Below are positions 27,234 to 34,933 of a DNA stretch of 64,000 nt, piece by piece. A program made the translations under genes and the position numbers. The notes beneath the pieces were generated by a model. The model was not told where the DNA came from. It searched no databases and saw only the letters and a program-made list of their open reading frames with translations. Where the stretch lies: the NCBI GenBank assembly GCA_046328115.1, contig JAXLXE010000001.1:248001-312000 (forward strand), given 5' to 3'. The first letter of the stretch is position 1; the number at the start of each line of letters is the position of its first letter. This DNA comes from JAXLXE01 sp046328115 (GTDB lineage Bacteria; Chloroflexota; UBA6077; JACCZL01).

Positions 27234-28696
27234 GCGGTGGCCGCGACGAATCGCCCGCGAGTGGACCCCACTCTCCGGAGCGCGGCGATGGCGTGAAAGA
27301 CAGCGGCGGTTGCCAGGAGCGTTAGCAGCGGATCGATCGGGTAGCGGTATCGGGGTACCGGGCCATCGAGAAATGCCGAGGTCAACACCAGAGCAGCCGC
27401 GGTCGCGCTGAGTAGGACGCCTGAACGGGTCTCGCGAGTGAAGAGCGTGATGATGGCTCCCACCAGCGCGAAGAGGGGGACGGTAGGTCCCAGCGCGGTG
27501 GGCTGGTACAGGGCTGCGAGGCGTTGTGCCACGCCGCGCTCAGCTTCCTCCGATGCGGAGGTTGGCACGAGGAGGTGGTCCACTCGGGCCTGCCACTGTT
27601 CCACCCATTCTTTGTCGGTGCGCTGCTCCCAGCGGATGGCCAGCCCGTCTTCCTTCTCCCGGCCGACCAGGATCTGCCCCGCCATCTGGATGCTCCCGGC
27701 GACGTAGTAGAGCGGCCTTCTGGCGATTTCATCCAGTGCGATCTGCCGCATCAGGCTGTCCGACTGGGCCTGGGTCAGCCCGAAGCGGGACATGATGCCG
27801 GCCTGCACGGGGCGCACCGATCTACCGTTTCTGATGCGGTTGCGTGCGCCACGGACGTACTGGCGTACCTCGCCCTTGAGGTCACCGGGGCCGGCAGGCT
27901 CGACATCAGATTCAAAGAAGCCGGTGTCGTACTTGATGGTTCGGGCAGTCAGGCTGCGGCCCAGCCCGCCGGATGCCGTAAAGCTGCCGTGCTCCACCCA
28001 ATTGCGGGCGCTCCACGGCATGACCACCAGGGCGCAGCCGGCCAGAACGGCGGCCGCCGCGACCAGCGAGCGGCGATCCCTTCCGCGGAGAGCAATGACG
28101 GCGAGCGGGAGCAGCGGGAGCAGGATCTGTGCGACCGGGCGCGTCAGGATGCAGAGTCCGAGTCCGACGCCGGCTGGAATTGCCCACTGCACCCGCCCCG
28201 TCTTCATCGTGAGGAGGGTGGTAAGCAAGGTGAGGAGCAGCAGGGTGCCGAAGGGTGCCTCGGTCATAATGCTGTGCTCGGATAGCAGCAACGGGCCGCT
28301 CACCGCGGTCAGCAGGCCGGCCGCGAGTCCCGTGGACCATCCAAAGCACAGGCGACCGAGCACGCAGGTGGCGGCCGCGGACAGGACCCCTCCCAGGTGC
28401 TGGGCCATAGCCATGGAACGCAGGTCCTCGCCCAGTATGGCGATGGTCGCGGCGGCCAGCAGCGCATAGCCAGCCGGGCGCCGTAGCTCGGGATCAAACC
28501 CCGCGCCGCGCGCCAGGTCGAATCCTGGGAGGAAGTGCGATTCGCTGTCTCCGGACAAGAAGACCGGTGCGCGATATAGAAAGGCGAACCGGATCCCCAG
28601 CGCGACCGCGACGGTCAACGCGATCGCGAGTGCATCTCGGTGGTGGCGCCCCGCGGCCATTGCGGACGTGAGGAGCCGCGGCGCTGGGGCGGTCAC
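27230..28696 (-). CDS. GT-C membrane glycosyltransferase-like protein (DSESH subtype)
   Basis: A 488-residue paralog. The motif is LSGDSESHFLPGFDLARGAGF (D50, E52), with His54 in place of the Tyr conserved in the others. The next motif, RRPAGYALL, also departs from the RRTPGYP consensus. ARTIKYDTGFF is the mid-protein motif. GTG start and TGA stop each overlap a neighbour by 4 bases. These substitutions make it the most divergent member of the array and a candidate for altered specificity or loss of activity. Helices cover most of the length, with an extracytoplasmic segment of about 100 residues after residue 225. Confidence 0.82.
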   Translation of the reverse strand: MTAPAPRLLTSAMAAGRHHRDALAIALTVAVALGIRFAFLYRAPVFLSGDSESHFLPGFDLARGAGFDPELRRPAGYALLAAATIAILGEDLRSMAMAQHLGGVLSAAATCVLGRLCFGWSTGLAAGLLTAVSGPLLLSEHSIMTEAPFGTLLLLTLLTTLLTMKTGRVQWAIPAGVGLGLCILTRPVAQILLPLLPLAVIALRGRDRRSLVAAAAVLAGCALVVMPWSARNWVEHGSFTASGGLGRSLTARTIKYDTGFFESDVEPAGPGDLKGEVRQYVRGARNRIRNGRSVRPVQAGIMSRFGLTQAQSDSLMRQIALDEIARRPLYYVAGSIQMAGQILVGREKEDGLAIRWEQRTDKEWVEQWQARVDHLLVPTSASEEAERGVAQRLAALYQPTALGPTVPLFALVGAIITLFTRETRSGVLLSATAAALVLTSAFLDGPVPRYRYPIDPLLTLLATAAVFHAIAALRRVGSTRGRFVAATA

Positions 28697-30144
28697 GCCG
28701 AGTGACGGGCGACCGGGCGGCCGAACAGCCAGCGCGGCGGCCGCCAGTCCTTGAAGACCCGTTGGAGGCCGAGGACGCCCGCCACACCGCCGCCCGCGGC
28801 GTTGAGCGTAATGAGCGGATCCACGGGATAGCGATACCTCGCCACGGGGCCGTCCAGCGCAGCCGAAACCAGGATGACGCCGAGTGCCGTGACGCCGAAC
28901 ACCAGCGCTGGCCGGGCGTGCGACTGGGTGGAAAGCCAGGCGAGACCGAAGGCGGCGAGAAGCGCTGTGATCAGGCCGATCCGCGCTGGCTGGTACAGGC
29001 TGACCACGGCGTCCGCCGCGTCGAACTCGTTCTGGTGCGTCTGGCTAGGCTTTGCCAGGAGGTGCTCGATGCGCTCTTCCCACTCGTCACGGCTGAGGCG
29101 CGCATTCTGAGTCTTCCAGTCGGTTCGGAGGCGTTCTTCCTCCCCCACGAGCAGGGCCCAGGACATGCGGGCGGTCCCAGCCAGGTAGTACCCGGGCTGG
29201 TCCAGGATGACGCGGGTGGCCAGGTCACGCATGAAGGCCGCCACTTCCACGTCGGTGAGCTTGAGCTGTTCCTGAACCCGCCGGTAAATGACACCGTCCG
29301 AGAGCCGCTGGTTGATGCCGCCCTGGACGGTCCGACGGGCCAGTACCTGCGACTGGTCGCCGTACTCTTGAGCGCGAGACTGCTCGAAGTATTTGAAGCC
29401 AGTGTCGTGTTTGGCGGTGCGCGCCACCAGGGTCTGTCCGAGCGCGCTAGAGATGGAGGGCGAGCCGTGAACTAGCGCGTTCCGGGCCATCCAGGGCAGG
29501 ATGATCGCGGCCGTGCCCAGGAAGAACGCGCCTGACGCCAGGATTGCCCTCCTTGGCGACGGTCGGCAGACGAGCAGTACGAGGGGCACGGCGATCCACA
29601 GCGTCTGCGCCACCGGCTTGCAGAGGACGGCCACGCCCGCGAGGGCACCGGTGACTCCGAAAAGCCAGAGACGACCGCCGCGGATGGCGACGACAGCCAC
29701 GATCAAGGCGCTGAGCAGCAGGACGGTCAACAGTGCCTCTGGCATGAGGTAGTGCTCGGAAACCAGGAGCGCTCCGTTCACAGCGACCAGCAATCCGGCG
29801 ATGGCTCCCGCGACACGATTGAATGCCAGCGTGCCGGCGACATACGTGAGCGCGGCAGCGACGACGCCCAGTCCATGCTGGAGCAGGATCAGGCCGGTGA
29901 GATCCTCACCGATCAGCACCATGCTGGCGGCGAGGAAACCGGGGTAAACCGGAGTCCGTCTGGGGCTGAGGTCGAATCCCAGCCCGTTCACGAGGTCCCA
30001 GGCGGGCGTGAAGTAGCTCCCGCTGTCGTGAAGGATGAAGACCGGCGCGCGAAAGGCGAAGGCCAGCCGGATCAGCCCCGCGACGGTGACGATCGCCGCG
30101 ATGGCCGCAATGTCGGATCTGCGGGATGTCCGGATGGGCGGCAT
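28693..30144 (-). CDS. GT-C membrane glycosyltransferase-like protein (DSGSY subtype), first of the four-gene array
   Basis: A 483-residue paralog with an ATG start. LHDSGSYFTPAWDL places D40 in the first loop, followed by RRTPVYPGF and LQHGLG; the mid-protein motif is ARTAKHDTGF. It lies 33 bases downstream of the GT2 gene, so GT2 and the four GT-C genes form one operon read from about 31.3 kb to 24.4 kb. That order fits a pathway in which the GT2 product charges the lipid carrier used by the GT-C enzymes. As in the other members, no classical DE pair is present. The C-terminus is short, basic and cytoplasmic. Confidence 0.82.
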   Translation of the reverse strand: MPPIRTSRRSDIAAIAAIVTVAGLIRLAFAFRAPVFILHDSGSYFTPAWDLVNGLGFDLSPRRTPVYPGFLAASMVLIGEDLTGLILLQHGLGVVAAALTYVAGTLAFNRVAGAIAGLLVAVNGALLVSEHYLMPEALLTVLLLSALIVAVVAIRGGRLWLFGVTGALAGVAVLCKPVAQTLWIAVPLVLLVCRPSPRRAILASGAFFLGTAAIILPWMARNALVHGSPSISSALGQTLVARTAKHDTGFKYFEQSRAQEYGDQSQVLARRTVQGGINQRLSDGVIYRRVQEQLKLTDVEVAAFMRDLATRVILDQPGYYLAGTARMSWALLVGEEERLRTDWKTQNARLSRDEWEERIEHLLAKPSQTHQNEFDAADAVVSLYQPARIGLITALLAAFGLAWLSTQSHARPALVFGVTALGVILVSAALDGPVARYRYPVDPLITLNAAGGGVAGVLGLQRVFKDWRPPRWLFGRPVARHSA

Positions 30145-30177
30145 GCCTGGAGTTTCAGTCCGTTCCGGGCCTACGGC

Positions 30178-31290
30178 TTAGCGCGCGGGTGTGGGGGTCC
30201 TGGGTTCGTCGCCGCGGGCAACGGGCTCGTCGCCCGGCGGCGACGAGCCAGCACCGTCGGCCCCGTCTTTGGGGAACTCCGGATCCACTGCCGACCGCTT
30301 ACGGAGAATTGATCGAATCACGTACGTGCGTTTGCCCTGTGACTCGTGGTAGGTCCTGGTCACGAGCTCAGCCAGGAGACCCTGGGTCAGGAACAGAAAC
30401 GTGAACATGAAGAGCAGGACGCCGAGTACGAAGATGGGATTGCGGTTTACGCGGACGGCCTCAAACATGCGCTGGTAGATCACTAATCCCCAGGACAGGA
30501 CGCCCAAGAGGAAGCAGAGCGCACCGATCCCGCCGAACAGCTGGATGGGCTTCGTTGAGAAATCGCTGAGAAACTTGAGCGTGAGCAGGTCCAGCACGAC
30601 CTTGATGGTCCGGTTGATGCCGTACTTCGATTTACCGTACTTGCGTGCCCGGTGGTTCACCGGGAGCTCCGTGATGCTGGCGCCCGCCCAGGCCGCGTAG
30701 GCGGGGATGAAGCGGTGCATCTCTCCGTACAGTCGGACGTTCTGGATGACCTCGCGGCGGTACGCCTTGAGCGTGCAGCCGTAGTCGTGCAACTGGACGC
30801 CGCTGACCCAGGAGATCAGGCCGTTCGCGATGCGAGAAGGGAGTTTGCGGCTGAGCTCGGCGTCCTGGCGGTTCTTTCGCCATCCGCTGACCACGTCGAA
30901 ACCGCCGGATTCCATGGTGTCTACGAGTCTGGGGATCTCGGCTGGGTCGTTTTGGAGGTCGCCATCCATGAAGATCAGGATGTCGCCGGCCGCGGCCTCC
31001 ATGCCGGCCGCGAGCGCCGCGGTCTGGCCGAAGTTGCGGCGGAACTGGATGACTACGACTTCGTCGTGCTGCTCAGCCAGTCCGCGCAGCAGTCCGTAGC
31101 TTCCGTCCGAGCTGCCGTCATCCACGTAGATGATCTCGTAGGCGCGGCCGTACGAACGCAGAACTCCCTGGAGCTCCTCGTGAAGCTCCGGGATGTTCTC
31201 CACCTCGTTGAAGATGGGGATGACGATGGAAAGCAAGTCGGCCGCCTCGCGCGTGCGTCTCAGGGCAGTATAGCCGGTGATCCGCGGCAC
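30178..31290 (-). CDS. GT2 polyprenyl-phosphate glycosyltransferase (GtrB/ArnC-like)
   Basis: A 370-residue protein. The GT2 domain runs from LLSIVIPIFNEVENI (about residue 19) through YVDDGSSDGS and the DGD motif (D109, D111) in FMDGDLQNDP. The FRRNFGQTAALAAGM segment is typical of GtrB and ArnC enzymes. Two membrane helices at about 240-310 anchor it, and a Pro/Asp-rich tail of about 50 residues follows. It should make a polyprenyl-phosphate sugar on the inner face. The open frame starts at GTG 31290. A TTG at 31236, preceded by GAGG, would begin directly at the conserved domain and may be the true start. It heads the minus-strand GT-C operon. Confidence 0.87.
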   Translation of the reverse strand: MPRITGYTALRRTREAADLLSIVIPIFNEVENIPELHEELQGVLRSYGRAYEIIYVDDGSSDGSYGLLRGLAEQHDEVVVIQFRRNFGQTAALAAGMEAAAGDILIFMDGDLQNDPAEIPRLVDTMESGGFDVVSGWRKNRQDAELSRKLPSRIANGLISWVSGVQLHDYGCTLKAYRREVIQNVRLYGEMHRFIPAYAAWAGASITELPVNHRARKYGKSKYGINRTIKVVLDLLTLKFLSDFSTKPIQLFGGIGALCFLLGVLSWGLVIYQRMFEAVRVNRNPIFVLGVLLFMFTFLFLTQGLLAELVTRTYHESQGKRTYVIRSILRKRSAVDPEFPKDGADGAGSSPPGDEPVARGDEPRTPTPAR

Positions 31291-31423
31291 TAGAGTGTGG
31301 CGCGGGGAGTGGTGTCAACCAACAGTGCTCGATATGGCCCTCGGAGCGCGATAATTCCGTGCAGCGTCGCGCGGACCATCTATCCTGGATCCGTGCCTGG
31401 ATTCGCGCCGAGGAGTGAGTCGC

Positions 31424-33370
31424 TTGAATGAGAGATTGGCGGGCCGCGCGCCGCGTTGGCGGACCATCATCGCAACGATGCTCGCGGCTACCCTGGTGGC
31501 GGCGCAGCTTGCCAGCGGGCGGCCGCTTGGCGGCGAGGCACGCGCCGCCACCAGCGTGGAGGCCGGTGAGGAGTTGGTCAACGCGGCGTTCTCGGTGCTC
31601 ATGGATCGGTTTGTCCGTCCGGTCGAGTCCCGCGGGTTGCTTACGGCTGCCTGGAAGGGGGCCCGGGCGAAAGCGGCGGAAGGGCGCCTGGGCTCGTTCC
31701 TGGCGGAAGGCCCTACGCTCACTGGGGACCGTGTGAGCGATTTGGCCGAGTTCCAGCGCGCGTTTCGCGCCCTCCTCGAAGGGGCGGGCAGCTCAGCGGA
31801 CGCGGGTGAGGTGGCGATGGCCGCCGCGGAGGCGATGACCGAGAGCGTGGGCGAGCAGCACACGACGTTTCTCACGCCGGATCAGTTCGAGCAGTTCCGC
31901 CAGAGCCTGGCGACCGATCGCGGGGTTGTTGGCATCGGCGTGCAGCTTGCCGGTGACCGTGGCCCGTTTGCCATCCAGTCGGTCTTCCCGGGTACGCCCG
32001 CCGCGGCCGGTGGTCTGCTGGAGGGTGACGTTATCGAGCGTGTAGACGGACGGGATGTCGCGGGACGCGACCTACGCGGCCTGTCTCAGTTGCTGCGCGG
32101 CGATGAGGGTAAGCCCGTTGTCATCGATCTGCGCAGGGCGGGTCAGCCCCTCCAGGTCACGCTGGTGCGGGCACGCTATGTAGTGCCGCCGCTGGTCACC
32201 CGGGTGTTGCCGGAAAAGGTCTGCCACCTGGCGCTATCGCAGTTCCCGTTCGCATTCGCGGTGGGTCCCAGCGGGAAAGCTATCGGTGAAGATCTGGATG
32301 CCGCTCTCGAGGGGTGCGAGGCCGGCGGGGCGCAGGGCTGGATCCTGGACTTGCGAGGGAACGGCGGTGGCTCCAGTCTCGCGCAGGTGGCCGGTCGGTT
32401 TATGGATGGCGTTCCGCTGCTCGTTGAAACGGACAAGATCGGCGGACGCTATGAGCAGGCGGCTGACGGACATCTGTTCCGCGTCCAGCGTCCGCTGGTT
32501 GTCCTGGTGGACGGTGGTTCCGCCAGCGCTTCTGAGGCGCTGGCGTCCGCGGTGCAGGAGTTCGGTCGCGGGACGATCGTGGGTCAGCGGACGGCGGGCG
32601 TTCTGAACACCGCTAGCATCGTGGCGCTACCGTTGGGCGCGGGGATGGAAGTGGCAATCCGCGAGGTGAAGTCTGGCCGACGCGAGATCGTGATCGATGG
32701 GGTTGGCGTGACTCCGGATATCGCCGTGGCAGGGCTGGACCGTTCGGCGGTCCCGCGTGAGGCAATAGTAGCGGCGCTGAACCCATCTGCTAGCGTTGGT
32801 CCGCTGAGTGTGGCGGCGGGGCCGGCCGCCAATGTCTATGACCGCCAGGCGATCCGCGCGATGGTGGAGCCTCTCCAACTGACTGAGTCGGATGCGGAGC
32901 GGCCAGAGGATGCGTCGGTTGCCGGTGAGATGTTTGTGGACACGCTCAGCTTCTATTCCGGCGATAGCCCCAACCTGGCGCAGGGCGCCGCCCGTGGTGC
33001 TCGGTTGGATTGGCGGGGCGGTATGGTTCGCTGGCTGGGCCGTGGATTTCCGCCGCCGTATGCGCTGGACGTGGAGATCTACGGATCGGCGGATGGCGCA
33101 CACCGTGACCTTCGCGAGGTCTACGAGCCCGGAGAGCCGCGCAATCCTCCCCAGTCCACGGACGTTGAGCCCAGCGAGCGGTTTGGCGACGACACGCGCT
33201 ACCAGGTGGGTACTGGGCAGAACGAGGGGCGGATCTGGATTGCCTGGCGGCGCGGAGGCATGGCGTTCGTGGTGTCCTACAACGTGCCGCCCGGCCAGGC
33301 CAAGTCGTTTGACGGTCTGATTCGGCTGGCGCGAATCGTGAACGCGCGCGCAGCGGCGGCCGGCTACTAG
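31424..33370 (+). CDS. Secreted S41-family (CtpA/Tsp-like) peptidase homolog lacking the catalytic Lys
   Basis: About 648 residues. A signal peptide or anchor at about 12-32 is followed by a helical region, a PDZ domain (about 165-250) and the S41 core with DLRGNGGGSS. GGSASASEAL holds the expected nucleophile Ser368. In Tsp the Lys partner lies 25 residues later in TFGKG; here that segment is QRTAGVLNT, with Val393 at the Lys position. The enzyme may therefore be inactive or use another base. A C-terminal region of about 190 residues beyond the protease is unique. The TTG at 31424 has GAGGAG at correct spacing; the GTG at 31415 lies within that site. No partner is adjacent. Confidence 0.83.
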   Translation: MNERLAGRAPRWRTIIATMLAATLVAAQLASGRPLGGEARAATSVEAGEELVNAAFSVLMDRFVRPVESRGLLTAAWKGARAKAAEGRLGSFLAEGPTLTGDRVSDLAEFQRAFRALLEGAGSSADAGEVAMAAAEAMTESVGEQHTTFLTPDQFEQFRQSLATDRGVVGIGVQLAGDRGPFAIQSVFPGTPAAAGGLLEGDVIERVDGRDVAGRDLRGLSQLLRGDEGKPVVIDLRRAGQPLQVTLVRARYVVPPLVTRVLPEKVCHLALSQFPFAFAVGPSGKAIGEDLDAALEGCEAGGAQGWILDLRGNGGGSSLAQVAGRFMDGVPLLVETDKIGGRYEQAADGHLFRVQRPLVVLVDGGSASASEALASAVQEFGRGTIVGQRTAGVLNTASIVALPLGAGMEVAIREVKSGRREIVIDGVGVTPDIAVAGLDRSAVPREAIVAALNPSASVGPLSVAAGPAANVYDRQAIRAMVEPLQLTESDAERPEDASVAGEMFVDTLSFYSGDSPNLAQGAARGARLDWRGGMVRWLGRGFPPPYALDVEIYGSADGAHRDLREVYEPGEPRNPPQSTDVEPSERFGDDTRYQVGTGQNEGRIWIAWRRGGMAFVVSYNVPPGQAKSFDGLIRLARIVNARAAAAGY

Positions 33371-33420
33371 CTCCGTAGTCACCACGTAGTTGCATTGCCC
33401 TGGCAGGCGACCCCACACGC

Positions 33421-33429
33421 TGATATACT
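33421..33429 (+). promoter_or_regulatory. Extended -10 promoter element upstream of the RRM gene
   Basis: TGATATACT reads as a TGn extended -10 with TATACT, about 47 bases before the likely start codon. No good -35 is seen. The element is also the left arm of an imperfect palindrome, TGATATACT-gagatgt-AGTATCA (33421-33443), which could bind a regulator. It contains TGAGAT, the half-site of the operator described near 34.8 and 36.1 kb, but only 4 of 7 symmetric positions match. Confidence 0.4.
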
Positions 33430-33475
33430 GAGATGTAGTATCAATAACTCGGCGACTGTGCCGATGGAGGAGAGT

Positions 33476-33778
33476 GTGGCGGTTCGGCTGTTTCTGGGAA
33501 ACCTGGCCTATCGAATCTCAGAGGAGGAGCTGGCTGAGGCAGTGGGGGGTGTTGCTGACGTTCAGGCGGTTCATATTCCGGTGGATCGCCAGACAGGGCA
33601 ATCCCGTGGGTTTGGGTTTGTTGAAGTGCGCGAGGACCAGGCGGAGCTTGTCATAAAGCAGCTCACCGGGCAGCATCTGGCTGGCCGCCCGATGGTGGTG
33701 CATCCGGCCCGGCCCCGAGATGAATCCACTCACAGGCGCGCCGGCGCGCATCAGTTTCGGCGCGCACGCGGGCACTGA
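33476..33778 (+). CDS. Small RNA-binding protein with one RRM domain
   Basis: About 100 residues, one RNA recognition motif. RNP2 is LFLGNLAY at the N-terminus and RNP1 is SRGFGFVEV near residue 45; both contact single-stranded RNA. The basic tail (RRAGAHQFRRARGH) could add affinity. Bacterial proteins of this kind (Rbp type) are often cold-inducible and bind RNA broadly. The start is probably GTG 33476, with GGAGG five bases upstream; the ATG at 33464 lies inside that ribosome site, so it is less likely. It is monocistronic, with its own extended -10 element upstream. Confidence 0.85.
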   Translation: MAVRLFLGNLAYRISEEELAEAVGGVADVQAVHIPVDRQTGQSRGFGFVEVREDQAELVIKQLTGQHLAGRPMVVHPARPRDESTHRRAGAHQFRRARGH

Positions 33779-33974
33779 TCGATCGCCGTTCTGGCGTCCA
33801 TCCCGTGATGAGGAGGGGTGGTGGGGTTCGCCCGGGAGCAGTGAACACCGCGCGAGTCGCGTACAATCGGGAAGACGGATTGCGAGATTCCTGGCGGGGT
33901 CATTCGTCAAACTAGTGAGGACGGTCTGCGCGCCGACTGACGTCGTGCCGTGACGGGCCGCTCTGGAGTCACGA

Positions 33975-34634
33975 ATGTTCACCTTTCGCATAGGCCTCTT
34001 GATTCTCGTTATCGCCATGCTGGCGGTCCCAGCCATGGACTCCGCCGCCGCGGGTGGACTGGTGCCGGCCGAGCTGCTACGGGGCAAGACGGACAAGGAC
34101 CAGCGCGAGAAGGGCGACAAGAACGCCGACAAGCAGAGCGAGCTGGACGGGAACGGGCGGAACGTCGACAAGGGGCGGAAGTTTGGCAACGATGCTCGGC
34201 GGACCAACAACGACAATGGCGAGCTCAAAGAGGGCGAGCTCACGGCGCAGCGGAACGAGGAGAAGACCAATGTTCTGCCGCTGAGCGACTACGAGATTCA
34301 GGGCTACGTGACGTCGCTGGACTGCAGCGTTGCGCCGAAGCTGATGGTGATTCGGACGCTGGACGGGCTTGTCAACAGCTTCCAGATGATCGACCCGCGG
34401 GACAAGGAGTACAAGAAGGAGCGTCGGGTTGACCTGCTCCGCTGCGGCGACCTGGCCGTGGGCGACTACGTCTTTATCCAGGAAGCGGAGAAGATCAACG
34501 AGGGGCTGTACAACGCGTTCCACATCTCGTGCACTGGGAAGCGCGACGATGAGCGCCGCAACAACAGCAACGACAATGACGAGATCGACGATCCGAACTG
34601 CCGCTACATCCTGAGTCGGCCCAACCAGCAGTAG
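33975..34634 (+). CDS. Secreted four-cysteine protein of unknown function (paralog 1)
   Basis: A 219-residue protein that I do not recognise. A signal peptide (about 1-27, ending at a SAAA-type site) is followed by a strongly charged, low-complexity linker (about 38-100: Asp, Lys, Glu, Asn, Gln). A compact domain of about 110 residues follows. Its four Cys (117, 157, 186, 209) suggest two disulfides. Conserved blocks shared with the next gene are YEIQGYVTSLDC, VIRTLDGLV, GDYVFIQEAEK, ISCTG and DDPNC. The ATG start has GGAG six bases upstream. A strong hairpin terminator follows. A possible -10 TACAAT lies at 33862-33867. The acidic patch DNDEIDDP and the Cys pairs could bind metal, which is inference. 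Confidence 0.8.
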   Translation: MFTFRIGLLILVIAMLAVPAMDSAAAGGLVPAELLRGKTDKDQREKGDKNADKQSELDGNGRNVDKGRKFGNDARRTNNDNGELKEGELTAQRNEEKTNVLPLSDYEIQGYVTSLDCSVAPKLMVIRTLDGLVNSFQMIDPRDKEYKKERRVDLLRCGDLAVGDYVFIQEAEKINEGLYNAFHISCTGKRDDERRNNSNDNDEIDDPNCRYILSRPNQQ

Positions 34635-34654
34635 GCGGGGCTCCGTCCTGTCGA

Positions 34655-34690
34655 GAGGGGGCGGCTGCGCGCAAGCGCAGCCGCCCCTCT
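34655..34690 (+). terminator. Strong hairpin, probable terminator after paralog 1
   Basis: The arms GAGGGGGCGGCTGCGC and GCGCAGCCGCCCCTCT pair around a GCAA tetraloop, with one extra G in the left arm. It lies 21 bases after the stop codon of the secreted protein gene. No clear T-run follows, so it may act partly as an mRNA end-stabiliser. Confidence 0.75.
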
Positions 34691-34760
34691 TCGCGTCCGT
34701 CGTGCTGAGTGGTCACCCCACGCGGCGACTGGGTGCGCCTGGGTGGTAGACGGAATCGGC

Positions 34761-34789
34761 TTGACGCGAGGGTATCGTGCCGCTAAGAT
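34761..34789 (+). promoter_or_regulatory. Sigma70-type promoter for secreted paralog 2
   Basis: TTGACG (34761-34766) and TAAGAT (34784-34789) are separated by exactly 17 bases, close to the housekeeping consensus. The predicted start site near 34796-34800 lies just before the palindromic operator at 34806, so a bound regulator would block early elongation. The distance to the ATG at 34934 leaves a leader of about 135 bases. Confidence 0.7.
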
Positions 34790-34805
34790 GAGCGCCGGTA
34801 TCGAT

Positions 34806-34837
34806 TGAGATAACATCTCGCTTGAGCTGAGATCTCA
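34806..34837 (+). promoter_or_regulatory. Double palindromic operator before secreted paralog 2
   Basis: TGAGATAACATCTCG (34806-34820) is an inverted repeat of 7-1-7 form, like the geometry of Fur-family boxes. Seven bases later TGAGATCTCA (34828-34837) is a perfect 10-bp palindrome sharing the same half-site. The 14-bp core recurs unchanged before the znuA-like gene at 36128. The position just downstream of a strong promoter fits a repressor. Confidence 0.65.
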
Positions 34838-34933
34838 AAAAGTCGGCGCTTGTAGTCGTGGGCAGGGTCGTCCGCGCGCGGCCCCGCGCCGGTCGTGCCG
34901 CCTGCACACCACTATTTTCGCGGAGAGCTCTGG

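Noticed and set aside
33429..33443. TGAGATGTAGTATCA before the RRM gene as a third operator
   Set aside because: Only 4 of 7 symmetric positions pair and the match to the other sites is limited to the left half.
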